A stretch of DNA of 64,000 bases from Larix kaempferi (lineage: Eukaryota; Streptophyta; Pinopsida; Pinales; Pinaceae). The notes under the pieces were generated by a model that saw only the letters and a program-made list of their open reading frames with translations, searched no databases and was not told the DNA's origin. Where the stretch lies: contig BSBM01000994.1 in NCBI GenBank assembly GCA_027924585.1, forward strand, positions 9,059,001 to 9,123,000, written 5' to 3'. The position numbers and the translations under genes were made by a program. Each line of letters opens with the position of its first letter. The stretch's first letter is position 1. Positions 21,965 through 34,128 of the stretch are shown piece after piece.

Positions 21965-23779
21965 GATGCCCCCTAATGTGTGAGGTCGAAGGGAAACGAT
22001 AGCCGAAATACATTATAAGTCCAAGTGAAAGGAGGAGCAAGAAAACCGCAGAACCAAGTCACAAAAAACACTTGAAACAACGATCAAGGTTAGGGAGCAA
22101 TTACAATCTTGACATCATATAGATGTGTAACATGATCTCTAATACATAACTAGGAGATGTATATATAGAGCATGGCCACTGAAATACAAGCGTGGATCCA
22201 TGTCAATAGAGAGATCATAGCCATAACAACAAGATGGATCTATGTCTCATAAAGAGCCAAAATGAGTGAGGCTCAATCTTGCGCAGCTTGGGGAATAACA
22301 TAAATATGGCGACGCTATCATAGTCCCAAGGTCATCATCCAAAACAACCCAAGGTACAAACCCTAACCATGCGAATAAATGAGTTGAAGTCGAACATGGG
22401 GGGTATTGTTTGATTATCGGTCATTGATGTATACTGTTAACAAACGCGAGGACTTCCATCGATAATGATAATGGGGTCCAAGGTACCTAGTACGATCCAA
22501 AAAGTGTGAATAAGAGGACTTAAAGTCGAACACTTGAGAAACCTGTCGAATAAGAGACATTGATGTATTCCCATTTATTCAACAACGAGGGAAACTGCCA
22601 CTGATGACTGCAATCCCCAAGGTACTAACCAAAACTCTAAACTTCATTCCCAGAGCATAATGAGCTGAGGTCGATGGGAAGAAGTACGCTGGAAGGGAGG
22701 CATTAATGCATCCTCCATCATCCAACACGAGGAACACTCACAGGTATGAGCTGATGTGGAGAAGGACGAGTAACAAGATGAAACAAATTGACAACAGGAT
22801 GGCCGACACATGAAGTCAAGGTAAACTGCAGAAATGGCCGACACAGGTTGTATCCTTGAACAGTGAGCACGACACAAAGTGACTTAGGCAGTTTTCAACA
22901 TAACAGGGAATGATATAAGTCTGCAATGTAGGAGACATAACAGACCCTCCATATGGTTGGAAGAATAACCAACCGAGGGAGTAAAAAACTCGGAGATCAA
23001 GTTCACCCTGAGGTCAAAAACTAAAACCCAACTGACATGAAAGACTCAAGTTGGTGCTATGTTCAAGGATATGACTGACTTAACTGCCTTTGAAACTAAA
23101 AGAGATGCGATACACCCTTCTTATCCCTTATTCTTTTTGGTAAAAGAATGTTCTTCTTGTTTATTTAATGAGTCCAAGAAAAATAGAAAACTCAATAGGT
23201 CCAACCATGTAATAAGTTTAACGAGCCCATGGGAGGAAGACTCAGGGCCTTCTTCATTGTTTACAGAGTTCGAAGAAGAGATAGAAGAATACTCTATAGT
23301 ACTGATCTCTGAATTTTAATATCGAGCCGAGATTTGTTCTTGCTCGCCGGTGTTTTCAATTTTAAGGAGTCTGAAAAACTTAAGCAATAACTCCATACAC
23401 CTACTCATGGATTTTAATATCGAGCCCAAGTAGGTTAATGCTCACCTGGTGTTTTCATGTTTAGAGAGCCTGAAAACCCTAAAGAGAGGCTCCAAAAGGC
23501 CTTTTTTGTATAGTTAGTCCCCTCTCCCGAAAAAGTATAAAATAATGAGAGGAGAACTCTTCTAGCCACGTATGACTAGAGTATTCATTTTTCGTATGTA
23601 ATCCGCGAAGGTCCGGAAAAGGGTTAAAATTATACCTAAGCAGATGTCGTTTCAAATCCTTTAACGAGTCTGAAAAAAAAACTATACTCAACAATCTTGT
23701 CATATTTAAAGAGTCAAACAAGAGCGTGAAAGAACTCTATAAAATCCTTTTCTGTAAAGTTTTAACGATCCCGAAAAAG
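21965..23779 (-). other. Element B non-coding 3' region
   Basis: No coding capacity. Blocks match element C: 22380-22660 resembles 37500-37790 (GAGTTGAAGTCGAAC, TGATGTATTCCCA) and 23500-23790 resembles 38610-38900 (CACGTATGACTAGAGTAT, CGAAAAAGTAAACTCGTGAC). Such conservation outside genes suggests a cis-acting role or recent common origin. Confidence 0.7.
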
Positions 23780-24000
23780 TAAACTCGTGACCTCCTTACT
23801 GTTTTTAACGAGCTCAAAGGAGATACAGAAAAATGCTCATAACTTACTTACTGTTGTTAACGAGCTCGAAGTGAAGATGGAAGAAATGCTCATAGACTCC
23901 TTACTGTTTTTAACGAGCTCAAAGAAAAGGTGGAAGAATGCTCGTAACCTCCTTACTGTTTTTAACGAGCTCGAAGTGAAGGTAGAAGAATGCTCGTAGG
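23780..24000. repeat. 52-bp tandem array, four units
   Basis: TAACGAGCTC recurs at 23806, 23858, 23911 and 23963 (spacing 52, 53, 52). Flanking CTCCTTACTG and GAAGAATGCTCGTA recur with it. Element C has a single unit at about 38890-38955, so the array grew in element B. Confidence 0.85.
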
Positions 24001-24449
24001 TGGATCAATGTCCAAATGAATGGCATACTGCATTATAAACTCTAGGAAAACTTCATCAGAATGAAGTATATCATCCCAAATGGAACACATATCTAAACAT
24101 TCAGATGGAATCATCACTTGGTCAATTGTCGGGACCCAATCCCGAGAAGGTAAGCATGAATTCAGAGGCTTCTTCTCAGTAGCAATTGGACTCAAGGAAC
24201 AATATGCCACATAATTTGATTGTGACATGGTAGTGCCTACTGACGAGGAACATACTTGGTCTATAGTTGGGTAATAAGAAGGATCAACAAATGTAAGCTG
24301 ATCTATAGTGACAATGCTTTCATTGTGAGGAAAATGCATCACACGAAAGAGCGTAGACACTACAGCCTGCATAGCATATTCGTAATCACGCCCGAGGATC
24401 ATATCAAAATCCATAGGGTCCTTTAAAACCATAAAATCAACTAAGACTA
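23962..24449 (-). pseudogene. Element B protease, C-terminal half
   Basis: The frame is open from the solo-LTR junction, with the first ATG at 24432. The start, MVLKDPMDFDMILGRDYEYA, contains the flap/ILGRD region of retropepsins, followed by FRVMHFPHNESIVTIDQL. The matching block in element C is NLLLGWNWMYAMKAV followed by FRVIWFPHEGKIVTIDQL. The tail is poorly conserved, and the frame ends in the 52-bp array. The N-terminal half lies beyond the inserted 2.0-kb LTR, so no functional protease can be made. Confidence 0.8.
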
Positions 24450-24454
24450 TTTTT

Positions 24455-26481
24455 TGTCATGTCCCAAATTTGGCATTGGGTCACAATGGCCTAATTACAT
24501 TGTCCCTATTCATTAGAGTTTGTCAAATTGATGCTAAAGGTCAAATAATTGCCAAGGAGGAAAATTACTAGTTTCCTAGGTTTGAGGTGGAAGCTTTGGG
24601 ATTTGGAATAATGGGGATAATAAATGATGTTTGAACATTAGAATGGAATAAATATTTAATAAAGGAGCTAAATAAATATATACAAGTGAAAATCAAAGTG
24701 GCATTTCATCATGAAGACACATGGAGGAAGTGGGACCCACATATGGCTAGATTTCCCCACTACACTTGGCATCATTCTCTCACCAATTCGAATTCAGGGT
24801 GAATGGTAACATACCTGGGGGAGTCCAAAAGGTATTATTCATTGCATGACTCATCCAAGGTCGAAATATAGAGGAAGAGTAACTCCCATGGAAGAGGAAG
24901 AGGCAATTTGGAGCTAGTGAGACACTTGGGCTAGATTCCCTAGCTCTATGACAACAATGATGAAGATGCTATGACACCTATGACACAAATCAGACCTGAA
25001 GGCTGACATATGACATATATGACATGTCAGGGCTAAAAATAGACTCCAAGAGGGCGCTCAAGGGTGTTAGGGCAGCTAAGATGCTTCCACATGTGATTTG
25101 GTGGAAGTGGGAGACTAGGAATTGTTGTACAAGTGGCGTTCTTTGGAATCTCTTCCCAACTTGAGTTGGCATGAGTCTCTTGGAAGGAATTCGACCCATG
25201 GAGGACATTAGAAGTTTATAAATGTCAATAACAAAGAATGAAGCTAGCTTTTGATCATTTGTAGAATTTGCAATTGCATTTGTGAAGAGGGAGAGCTAGT
25301 GGATGACTAGTTTCTTGCCTTGGGCCAATTTCGAGGGTGAAAGATTCCCATCCAAGTTGGTAATTGGAAAGGCCATTCAGACCTTTCATTTGGAGCTTTA
25401 ATGGAGTCTTTATTTGCAGGTGTAAGCTACAGGGCAGCTCATGGTTTCTTCTATTGCAGCTCACTCCTTCAACCATTTCCAGTTTTGATGGCATATTCTT
25501 GATCCTTGAGGGAGGGCGTTTTTGGTGAGCTGTTGTACTCTTTGGGGGAGCTTTTAATGCCCCATTTATTTTTTAATATGAATTAAATACTCTGTTCTTC
25601 ATCTCCAAAAAGTTTCAGGTCGAAATTCCAAGTAGAAATGTATAAATCTCAATTTTAATGAAAGAACAGTGCCATTTCCCCACTACCTTGTTGTGAATCA
25701 ATGTAATGCTGATGATTTCGAATGAATGGATTAGTCTCTGATATATTTGTGATAAATATACTTCCGTGGATGTCTTCTACAAGTTTCATGTACTGTACTT
25801 GAGCATTTGAAGCATTTTTACTCAGTTTAGTTGTATTGGGAGGTGAAATAGTGCCATTTCCCCAAGGGTCGAATTGGGGATTTTTGCAGTTGAATGGGAG
25901 ACGGTGAGAACAGTTGTAATAATCCATTAATGGTGCATATGAGACTTTAATAACATACTTAACACATTACATACCTCTGTTCATAAATTTGAGTGGGTTT
26001 GGAGGCATTTGGGAAGCCATTTTTAGTACTTACCCCATGGGGATTTGAACCCCAAATTACTAGTAAAATTGCATAATTGGTGCAGAATCTTAAGAGAGTT
26101 TTCAGAGGTCTTTTGGTGGCAATATGTCATCCATAAAAATCATATTCAAGTTCTAATATCATTCATACACCTTCCTTGAATATTTGAAGGCATTTGGAGT
26201 CAATTTGAGACCTAGAGACCAATACTAGTCAAAGGAAAATCACTAGTAAAGTTACCTACATTGATCAGAATTAAAAGAGGATTTGCAAAAGTATTTTAAA
26301 GGTCCAAAGGCATCCCTGAAACACATATTTATGTTATAATATCATTCATATACCTTCTCATAAGATTTGGGATCATTTGGGGCAAATTTGGGACCTAGAG
26401 ATCCAAACTAGTCAAAGGTCAAACTAGGGAAAAAAGTGAAAAATTCCCATTTTAATAAAATTTCTAAAAAGGGACATTACA
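24455..26481. mobile_element. Solo LTR inserted in element B
   Basis: 2,027 bp, starting TGTCATGTCCC and ending GGGACATTACA, a classic inverted LTR end pair. The 5-bp duplication TTTTT flanks it (24450-24454 and 26482-26486). It holds no convincing ORF. The protease reading frame continues in register on the two sides once the insert and one duplication are discounted. Strand of the parent element is undetermined. Confidence 0.8.
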
Positions 26482-26557
26482 TTTTTCCACCCAAAGTAAC
26501 AGGTACCTGAGGGAGGAATCCCAACAGTTCACTAGGCCTTCTGTTGAAGGTCAACGG

Positions 26558-28003
26558 CTAATTAACAGTTGTAACAAGGTTAGGGAAACCTAAATCTCTC
26601 CAAGCATAAGGGGATAAGATACTAACATAGGCTCCTTCATCTACAACACATCGATGAACCACATGGTTGCCGATATCAACCTTTATCTGGAAAGGTGTAG
26701 TAGAAGGAAGGTGAGGCCCAGTTAGACTATTCCAATCAAAGGAAATGATCCCAGAGCTTGGTAGGGGTTCACTCGGCACAAATGTAGTTCCCCCATTTTC
26801 AGAGACATCCGAACTGGTAATGTAGAAGACTTCGAGGACAGGTGCATCAGTCTCTGAAGGACTAATGGGATCAGTCGAAGATTGCATTGATTCGATCGCT
26901 TCACTCTCCAAAGGAAGAATGTGGTTGACCAAAGATTGCATTGGTTCAACCACTTTATCAACCAAAGGTTGATCAAGCTGTTGGGGATCTATAGACAATT
27001 TAGGAGCAGAGGATCCTTCAGACATGGACCACACTCTCTGCACCTCTTGAATAGCAGGGCATCGATGAGTAAGGTGATCTCCCTTACAAAGTTGACAAGG
27101 GAACTTTGGCTTGTGTCCTATACGCTTAGATTCCGTAACAACAATAGCACTCTCAGCATCACTAGCATTGGCTGACAGCTTGCCCCCAGAGTGACTTGCA
27201 TTGGCTGGTTGCTCAGAAGTAGAAGACTTTTGAACTATGGACCACACTCTTTGCACCTCTCGAATAACAGGGCACCGGTGAGTAAGATGGTCTCCCTCGC
27301 AAAACTTACAAGGGAACTTAAGCTTCTGTTTATTAGGTTTGTCGACAATGTCAACTTTCTCAGCATGACTTGCAGTGGCTGATTCAGTGTCTCCAGTATG
27401 ACTCACAAGAACTGGTGACTTGTCATTAATATGACCAGCAGTGATCAATGATGTGTCCTCAACATGAGAAACAGTGGTTGAAGAGATACTTCCAGTATGA
27501 TTTGCAGTGATTGAAAGTTTCCTCCCAGCATGACCTCCAGAGGCTGGGTAGGTTCCCCCAGCATGACTTTCAGAGGCTGGGTGGATTCCCCCAGCATGAA
27601 CTTTAGAGGCTGGGTGGGTGCCCCCAGCATGACTTCCAGAGGCTGGGTGGCTTCCCCCTTGCTTTGGCATCTTCTTCCTATTCTTCCTCCATATATTCCT
27701 TTTAGATTGTTGGTTACTAGTATTACTACTTTCACCACGTTAGGTAGAAGGAGGAGGACAAGATCTTACTTGCGAAGCCAGCATAGGGTTTTACTGCTCT
27801 TGATGTGAAGTGCTTACTTGAGAAGCATCAGGAGCATGCAAGGCATTCAGAGTGGAAAACAACCAAACCGGTAGCCCTATAGTGAATCCTGAAAGATTCA
27901 AGGTAGCCATTAAGGGAGTACCAATGTTCCCAACGAATGGAAAAGCACAAGGAGCCCCTTGAACAGGGGTCCCTTGATCGGTGCTCACTGGGATGCTATC
28001 CAT
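26558..28003 (-). pseudogene. Element B gag remnant, zinc knuckles and protease N-terminus
   Basis: One register starts at ATG 28003; after 70 codons a stop at 27791 follows, then the frame reopens from about 27670 to TAA 26558. There is no capsid domain, unlike element C. From about 27660 to 27500, four 33-bp units give HPAS-x-x-HAGG repeats. Two near-identical knuckles follow, CKFCEGDHLTHRC and CQLCKGDHLTHRC (C-x2-C-x3-H-x4-C), about 80 residues apart, each preceded by KFP and followed by EVQRVW. The protease N-terminal half keeps CVVDEGAYVSILS with its catalytic Asp. The stop at 26558 falls before the solo-LTR junction, so protease was cut even before that insertion, or afterwards. Confidence 0.75.
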
Positions 28004-30052
28004 AGTTTTCTACTCAAAGGGCCAGAAATATCTAAGGCCAACTAAAAACAAACGACACAAAGAGCACACCACTAAAAAGGTCCTAGGTAATCAAACCAAT
28101 CAAACAGATGGCAAATACTCTCGGAAGCAAGTCTGGGATGATCAGGGCCAAGAACAGACTAACAGAATATCGACGGTCAGTTACATGGAGTCTTCTGGAG
28201 GTCCACTGGGTGCAGGCGCTTGAATCACCAAACTGCCTTCTCGAGATTACTACCAGAGGGTTACCTTCCACGTCTGTTCAAGGTGAAGTGGGAATAACCA
28301 CCCACTCTACCTGTGTAGAATCCTAAAGGTCTGATACTAAGGCTACCATCAATACGAAATAACCTGGCGGGACAATCGTAAGCCTAGTTGAAATGCATGG
28401 GCAGGGTAGCAAAGCCCGAAGTCCGAAAATACCCCCGTACGCGAATCGACTCTGGTTTATGGTCAAAAGGAAAGTGAGGGGATATCCTCAACAATTCCAG
28501 TCTCCCATGGCCTCGTGCTTAGCTCTGGTTTAAGTAGAGTTTCCCAGGACTATTTGATATAGATGGATTTACCTAAATGAAAGTTGTACTACGATTGTTG
28601 AGTAATGAAGCCAGTTCTGAGCAGTTTAAGGTGATTTAAACTCAAAACTCTAGCCTAAGCTAGTTGATGTCATGTATACCTAAAAAGAAAAATGTTGCTA
28701 ATACATTTTATTAATGTTTCTTTACTTGTTACTCAAGGGTTGTAGTGCGGTGTGTGGAATGGTTTGTATGAAAGTAAAGTGCATGTAAAGCAAAGCTTTC
28801 AAATTCACAAAAACTTTTTCTCTTTTCCGTTTGTATTCTTTCAGAAATCGAAAACTAGGCAATCCCAAATCAAAATCTTTTTGTATTTTTCTTTTAATAT
28901 TTCAAAGCAAACTAACCTACTTCAAAATAAAGCAAGATCTTACTACTGAGCTATTTGAACATTTTTTCCTTTTTTTGATAAATATAAAAGAAATATAACT
29001 TTGTACAAAAGCAAGCAAGATCTAACTATAAAACGTGTGTAAAGAAAACATTTAAATGGCTCAAAGCAAACGAATCAAGAGACTCTATGAAGACTTGACT
29101 TACCAAGTTTTTGCAAAAGAAAAACTTGAGGCTTGGAAATGAAGTGAAAAAGAAACAAGGAAAAGAGACACTTATGACGGAAAGGCGGACCTAAACAGGT
29201 TGCTCCCAAGCATCAAAACCCTAAGAAAACATTAAGCCAAGCAAAAAGTAAGCAAGTGAACCAAGAATGACTTAAACAACACACAGACTCAACAACAAGA
29301 AGACTAGGAGGCTTTGAATCACTTAAGATGAACTGATAAAACAATCAGCAAGTGTCTGAACCAAGCAACCCTAAGGACTCAACTTGACAGTCGAACCCTA
29401 ATGAAAAGGATGAGACCCAGTGAAAGCGTGCTAAATGTTGCAACATACAACAAACATTCAAAGTGCAGGTCTGTATGACTGCAACATCAACTAGGGTGAA
29501 GAGATGTGGCTATGTCCAAAAAGAATAGCATACGAACTTCAAAAAAGGGCTCGTAAGCGGAAAAGACACTTAAACAAAGGTTCAAGCAAGCAAAACAGGC
29601 TAAAATAGATTGGAGAGGCTTACAAGACTCAACAGAGACATATGAAGTCTCAGGGGTTAGTAAAGACAGCAAAGCAACAGGCTAGAACAACAACCAAAAC
29701 TTGGAAAACAAACCCTAACAGCAAAACAGGACACTACAGGAACATACACCACTGTGCAGTGTTGCAACCAGCGTACAACAGGATAGGTACGCTACTGTGC
29801 AGTGCAAGGAGGGGCGTTCATCAGGTGAAAAATGCAGCTGTAAGTAGGGGAGACCAACGTACAGGCCTCAAAAGGGCACAAACAGGATTTGCAAACTAGA
29901 AATTGGGTTGAATCAAGCAGATAGGAAAGATGACTCAGACCTACAGGGCCTCTCAGACAATCAAAACTGAAAAAATGGGCTGGAAGAAAACCAAAATTGA
30001 GTCTCCTAGAGCAGAACAACTAAGCAGTTATTCCCCAGCGGAGTCGCCAGTC
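28004..30052 (-). other. Element B leader with primer-binding site
   Basis: Untranslated leader of about 2.0 kb. The primer-binding site at 30033-30049 reads TGGCGACTCCGCTGGGG on the minus strand. A block near 28505-28550 (CCTCGTGCTTAGCTCTGG) matches the element C leader near 43905-43950, a candidate packaging or dimerisation signal. Confidence 0.7.
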
Positions 30053-31070
30053 TGTTGTTCGGGATTTCTGCCCTATAGTGAGGAGATGGACACTACCAAC
30101 TAGGGGGGGTTGACAGGTAAACACATTGATTACACTGCATTTAGTTACTGCAAAAGAAATAGATTGGGATTGAAAGACATACCTCTTTTCGAAGTTTGAT
30201 CCTAGCTTTCGCTTGGTATTTCACTTGATCTCCCGCTTGATCTCTTGCTTGACGAACCTGCAATACAAAAGATACCTTCCTCAACGTATCTTGACCATAT
30301 AACATATGATGAAATTACAAAGTAATCTAACATCAACTATAATCAAGAATTAAGCCAAATAGACATACAATCCAATAGATATCTTATTTGGGATAGGAAG
30401 GGTGTTTCGACCTTTTTATTGTCAAAGAAACATGAAATCAGTACAATATACCTGACGTGTAGAGATGTTTCTGCAACCGGATCCTGGGCTCTTGCTCTTC
30501 ACTCTGACTTGGAACTTTCCTCCAGCATAACAATACTTCAAGCATTCTCTCAAGATTCTCTCTTGTGTTTTCTGAGTCTAATGAGTCTAATGAGTCTAAT
30601 GAGTAACCCCTCTCATGGATCCTCCTTGTATTTATGGGACAAGGTAGGTAGTTAAGATCGAGAGGTGGTTGGATTGGTAGGTTGGGGAAGTTGCAGAACC
30701 AACATCAACTAATCCCACTTCGTCAAATTAATATATTTTTGATTTCATCTTAAGATGTACGCGAGTTTCATACAACAAGAGAGGCGTACAGGAAGCAACT
30801 TTTATGCTTTACAACATGCGTTTACAACTTTTTGGGAGGTGTACGCTGGTTTCCCTTGAGAAGAGTAGGGTACAATATACTGGTCTTGTATGCAGAGAGG
30901 GGCGTACATGTGGCAAAAGAAGGAGAAACTACAATCTTTTTAGGTGAGGAGTGTACTTCTGGCAGCAACTCGTCTGAGGCAATCTAGCTCTTCCATCCTT
31001 TGTGTCCTTTTGTGTGATCTACAAGGCAAGGTGATCACGGGACGGAGAAGTGCAAAGTTGACCTATAACA
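30053..31070 (-). repeat. Element B 5' LTR
   Basis: Starts TGTTGTTCGGG and ends CCTATAACA on the plus strand. The primer-binding site is 3 nt inside. A GTCTAATGA nonamer array lies near 30575-30604. Confidence 0.88.
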
Positions 31071-31075
31071 GGTGC

Positions 31076-31081
31076 TTAACA
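31076..31081 (+). repeat. Last bases of the chromovirus 3' LTR
   Basis: After element B and its GGTGC duplication the sequence reads TTAACA, which completes a CTTAACA LTR end inverse to TGTTAAG at 20647. Confidence 0.65.
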
Positions 31082-32034
31082 TGAAGCACATCCTTTTACC
31101 AATAATTGAAGCTATCTTTGTGCGTATGTAAAATGACCTAGTTGGTTCATGTGAAGTTTTGATGGTTGTAAACTATCTTTGTTATTCATTGCTTCCTTGA
31201 TTAGTTAGTTGGATTAGGTTCTAAAGGTAGAAGTAAGTTAGCTTACATGCTGTCTACCTACACTATGTTTCATATCAAATTATTTCTACTTAGTGTGCAC
31301 TCTGAGCTCATATATGATAGATATAAGTTGGTTAGGTTATATAGAAATAAGTTAAGTTGCATATTGCGCATTTCACATTGCATTTGTATTTTAACTGCAT
31401 GCACATAAACACATTTAGAAACCATGGGTGAATTAGATCCAAATAAATAGAACCATCCATAGAAAAAATATCATCTACATAACTACAAAAGGTCAGTTGT
31501 GGATTTGGAAAGCACACTAACACTAGAGAATATGCAAACTAAAAATTGTTAGCCATAATTTGTTTCACTATAAACATAGTGGTTGGTCAGACCAACCCAT
31601 ACACACAGGTAGCTCTCAACAATCTCAGATAGGGAATACCCAAACCACCCAGGAAACAAACTTTATTTCCTAACTCTCACCTTCAGGTGAGTCGGGCATG
31701 ACATAAGTTGCAAACCCTTACCATTATTCTCACAGTTGAAGGGGCTATGCGAGTAAGGAAATTAATCCTACCCTATGTATGTTTCAAATACATTCTTTCT
31801 AATTTTTTCAACCAACATGCACTCTACATGAGTGTAGAATGAGTAAATACCATCAAATGAACAACTAAGAAACCCCCAATATTCTCAAGATGACAGTAAT
31901 ACACAAGGAAGAGAGATTGGTCAACATTTATGAATATTGAAGTGAGGTTTAATCTCAAGGGAGAAAGTAAGTGGGAGCCACTTATAATATCATAGTCTTC
32001 TTGTCATATCATAGGCCCATTATTATTCTAATTA
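31082..32034. other. AT-rich DNA, no feature seen
   Basis: No gene recognised. GATGGTTGTAA near 31160 also occurs near 20086, so the two stretches may be halves of one older repeat split by the nested elements. Confidence 0.4.
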
Positions 32035-32504
32035 CGTCGTAGGAATTTCACCAATGAGAAGCATGAGCATCCACGTTTGCTAGATTCCTCGCTTATAGAG
32101 CGAATGGAATCCTTCCACGTGTTTTCCGCTTTGGCCCCATATATTTCTGACTATTACGGCTTTCTCTGCAAGAGAACTCATATTTTATCTTCAGCCATCT
32201 TTGTTGACCGTGTCATCGAAATTATTTGAATTATTTTTCCCCTTTCACGCAGACCCTCGACCGTGTCGCAGCAATTTTGAGACTTCACACTTATGCGGTC
32301 GATTCACGCTGACCGCCGCACCGTTTCGCAGTTTTATTTATTTATTTGAGTTTCTTTGGCCCTTTCACGCTCACTGTGGACTGCCAACTATGTTGCAGGT
32401 TTTGGTGAGTTCACGCCGACCGCTTTGGTTGGTAAATTAGCATAGATAGTCGGGTAATTATTTAAAAATATGGTCAATGTTTGTTAGAATAAGTCGTGTT
32501 TGTT

Positions 32505-33192
32505 GGTGAAGAGTGGCAAACTTCTTTGGCATACCCGACAGGCGATTGCACAAGTTGGTGAAGAGTGGTCGGCAGACTCTTGTCGAATATCGAGTGATTA
32601 TGCTGATGAAAGATGTTATGACCGACAGAACATATTCTTTAGACGGTCAATTTGTCTCGTTAGTGCCCAGGTCGGCTTCACATTCAAGTCAACAAAAGCA
32701 TGCATAATTTTATCAACGCTTTTCATTCGAGAAAAACAAATGTCGGCTAGATTCCTCGCTCAAAGAGCGAATGGAAAACTGCCACGTGTTTTGCGATGGT
32801 TCGTCAATTTAAGTTTCTCTTCATTGAGGTTTCCTGTCACTTCGTCGCATAGTATATGTTAAAGTTGAGTCTGGTCGACTTTTAAAAATGGTCGGTAGAG
32901 TGTTTTCATGGTCATCTCGATAATATATGGTTCATGAGAATTATCAAATTTGGTCAAGTATAAGTGATGTATGTGGTTGACCACTTTGGTTGATCCTCAA
33001 GTTTGGTCGAAGAAAGTTTGGTCAAGTCCACTACAAAGTGACTTATCTATATTGTATTTGGTCGACCACTCTGGATCAATACTTATTTTTGGTCAAATTG
33101 TAAAATATGATCAAAGGCTATGAAGTGCATGTAATCAAGATGACTAATTCAGTCGCATTTGATGTGCATCTTACGCATTAATTGGTCAAGTC
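32505..33192 (+). repeat. Left arm of a large inverted repeat
   Basis: Reverse-complements 33455-34128 at roughly 90-95% by eye, with a 262-bp spacer. The arm includes the 25-bp palindrome and a G-box-like CCACGTG near 32774. Confidence 0.85.
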
Positions 33193-33908
33193 CACTACAA
33201 AGTGACTTTATCTATATTGACTTTATCTGGCAACCATTTTTCAAATTCGACCATACTCAACTTTAACATATACTATGCCACATGTATCGACGAAAACTCT
33301 CTTTTGGTCTCATATTCTCAAATAAAATGACTTATCACTTGACCAAATAGCATATAATTTTTTTTATCTACCATATGATGTATAGACTCAAACTATATGT
33401 CGCAAAAATGTCACATTGACCATATTTTTAAATAATTACCCGACTATTTTTACAGACTCGACCAATTAATGCGTAAGATGCACATCAGATGCGACTGAAT
33501 TAGTCATCTTGATTACATGCCCTTCATAGCCATTGATCATATTTTACAATTTGACCAAAAATAAGTATTGAGCCGGAGTGGTCGACCAAATACAATATAG
33601 ATAAAGTCACTTTGTAGTGGACTCGACCAAACTTGAGGATCGACCAAAGTGGTTGACCACATACATCACTTATACTTGACCAAATTTGACAATTCTCATG
33701 AACCATATATTATCGAGACGACCATGAAAACACTCTACCGACCATTTTTAAAAGTCGACCAGACTCAACTTTAACATATACTATGCGACGAAGTGACAGG
33801 AAACCTCGATGAAGAAAAACATAAATTAACGAACCATCGCAAAAAATGTGGCAGTTTTCCATTCGCTCTATGAGCGAGGAATCTAGCCGACATTTGTTTT
33901 TCTCGAAT
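33183..33908 (+). repeat. 726-bp direct repeat, copy 1
   Basis: Matches 34472-35197 at a constant offset of 1289 bp. It covers the inverted-repeat spacer and most of the right arm. Confidence 0.85.
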
Positions 33909-34128
33909 GAAAAGCGTTGATAAACTTATGCATGCTTTTGTTGACCTAAACGTGAAGCTGACCTGGGCACTAACGAGACAAATTGACCGTCTAAAGAATA
34001 TGTTATGTCGGCCATAACATATTTCATCACCATAATCACTCGATATTCGACAAGAGTCTGCCGACCACTCTTCACCAACTTGTGCAATCGCCTGTCGAGT
34101 ATGCCAAAGCAGTCAACCACTCTTCACC
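33455..34128 (-). repeat. Right arm of the large inverted repeat
   Basis: Reverse complement of 32505-33192. Its outer end carries two 52-bp units (34062-34113 and 34114 on) with CCACTCTTCACC. Confidence 0.85.

Larger units (their letters stand above)
20949..31070 (-). mobile_element. Element B: gag-pro LTR retrotransposon lacking polymerase
   Basis: 10.1 kb on the minus strand, with LTRs at 20949-21964 and 30053-31070 (about 96% identical over the part compared by eye). The 5-bp target-site duplication GGTGC is at 20944-20948 and 31071-31075. A primer-binding site (30033-30049) lies inside the 5' LTR and a G-rich tract (ATTAGGGGGC on the minus strand) inside the 3' LTR. Coding is limited to a short gag N-terminus, two zinc knuckles and a protease; no reverse transcriptase, RNase H or integrase motif is seen. 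It must use enzymes from another element. It landed in the end of a chromovirus LTR and was later hit by a solo LTR. Confidence 0.9.

Noticed and set aside
26032-26056. T-arm-like GGGGTTCAAATCCCC on the minus strand, suggesting a tRNA
   Set aside because: No D-arm, anticodon arm or acceptor stem fits around it; it lies inside the solo LTR.
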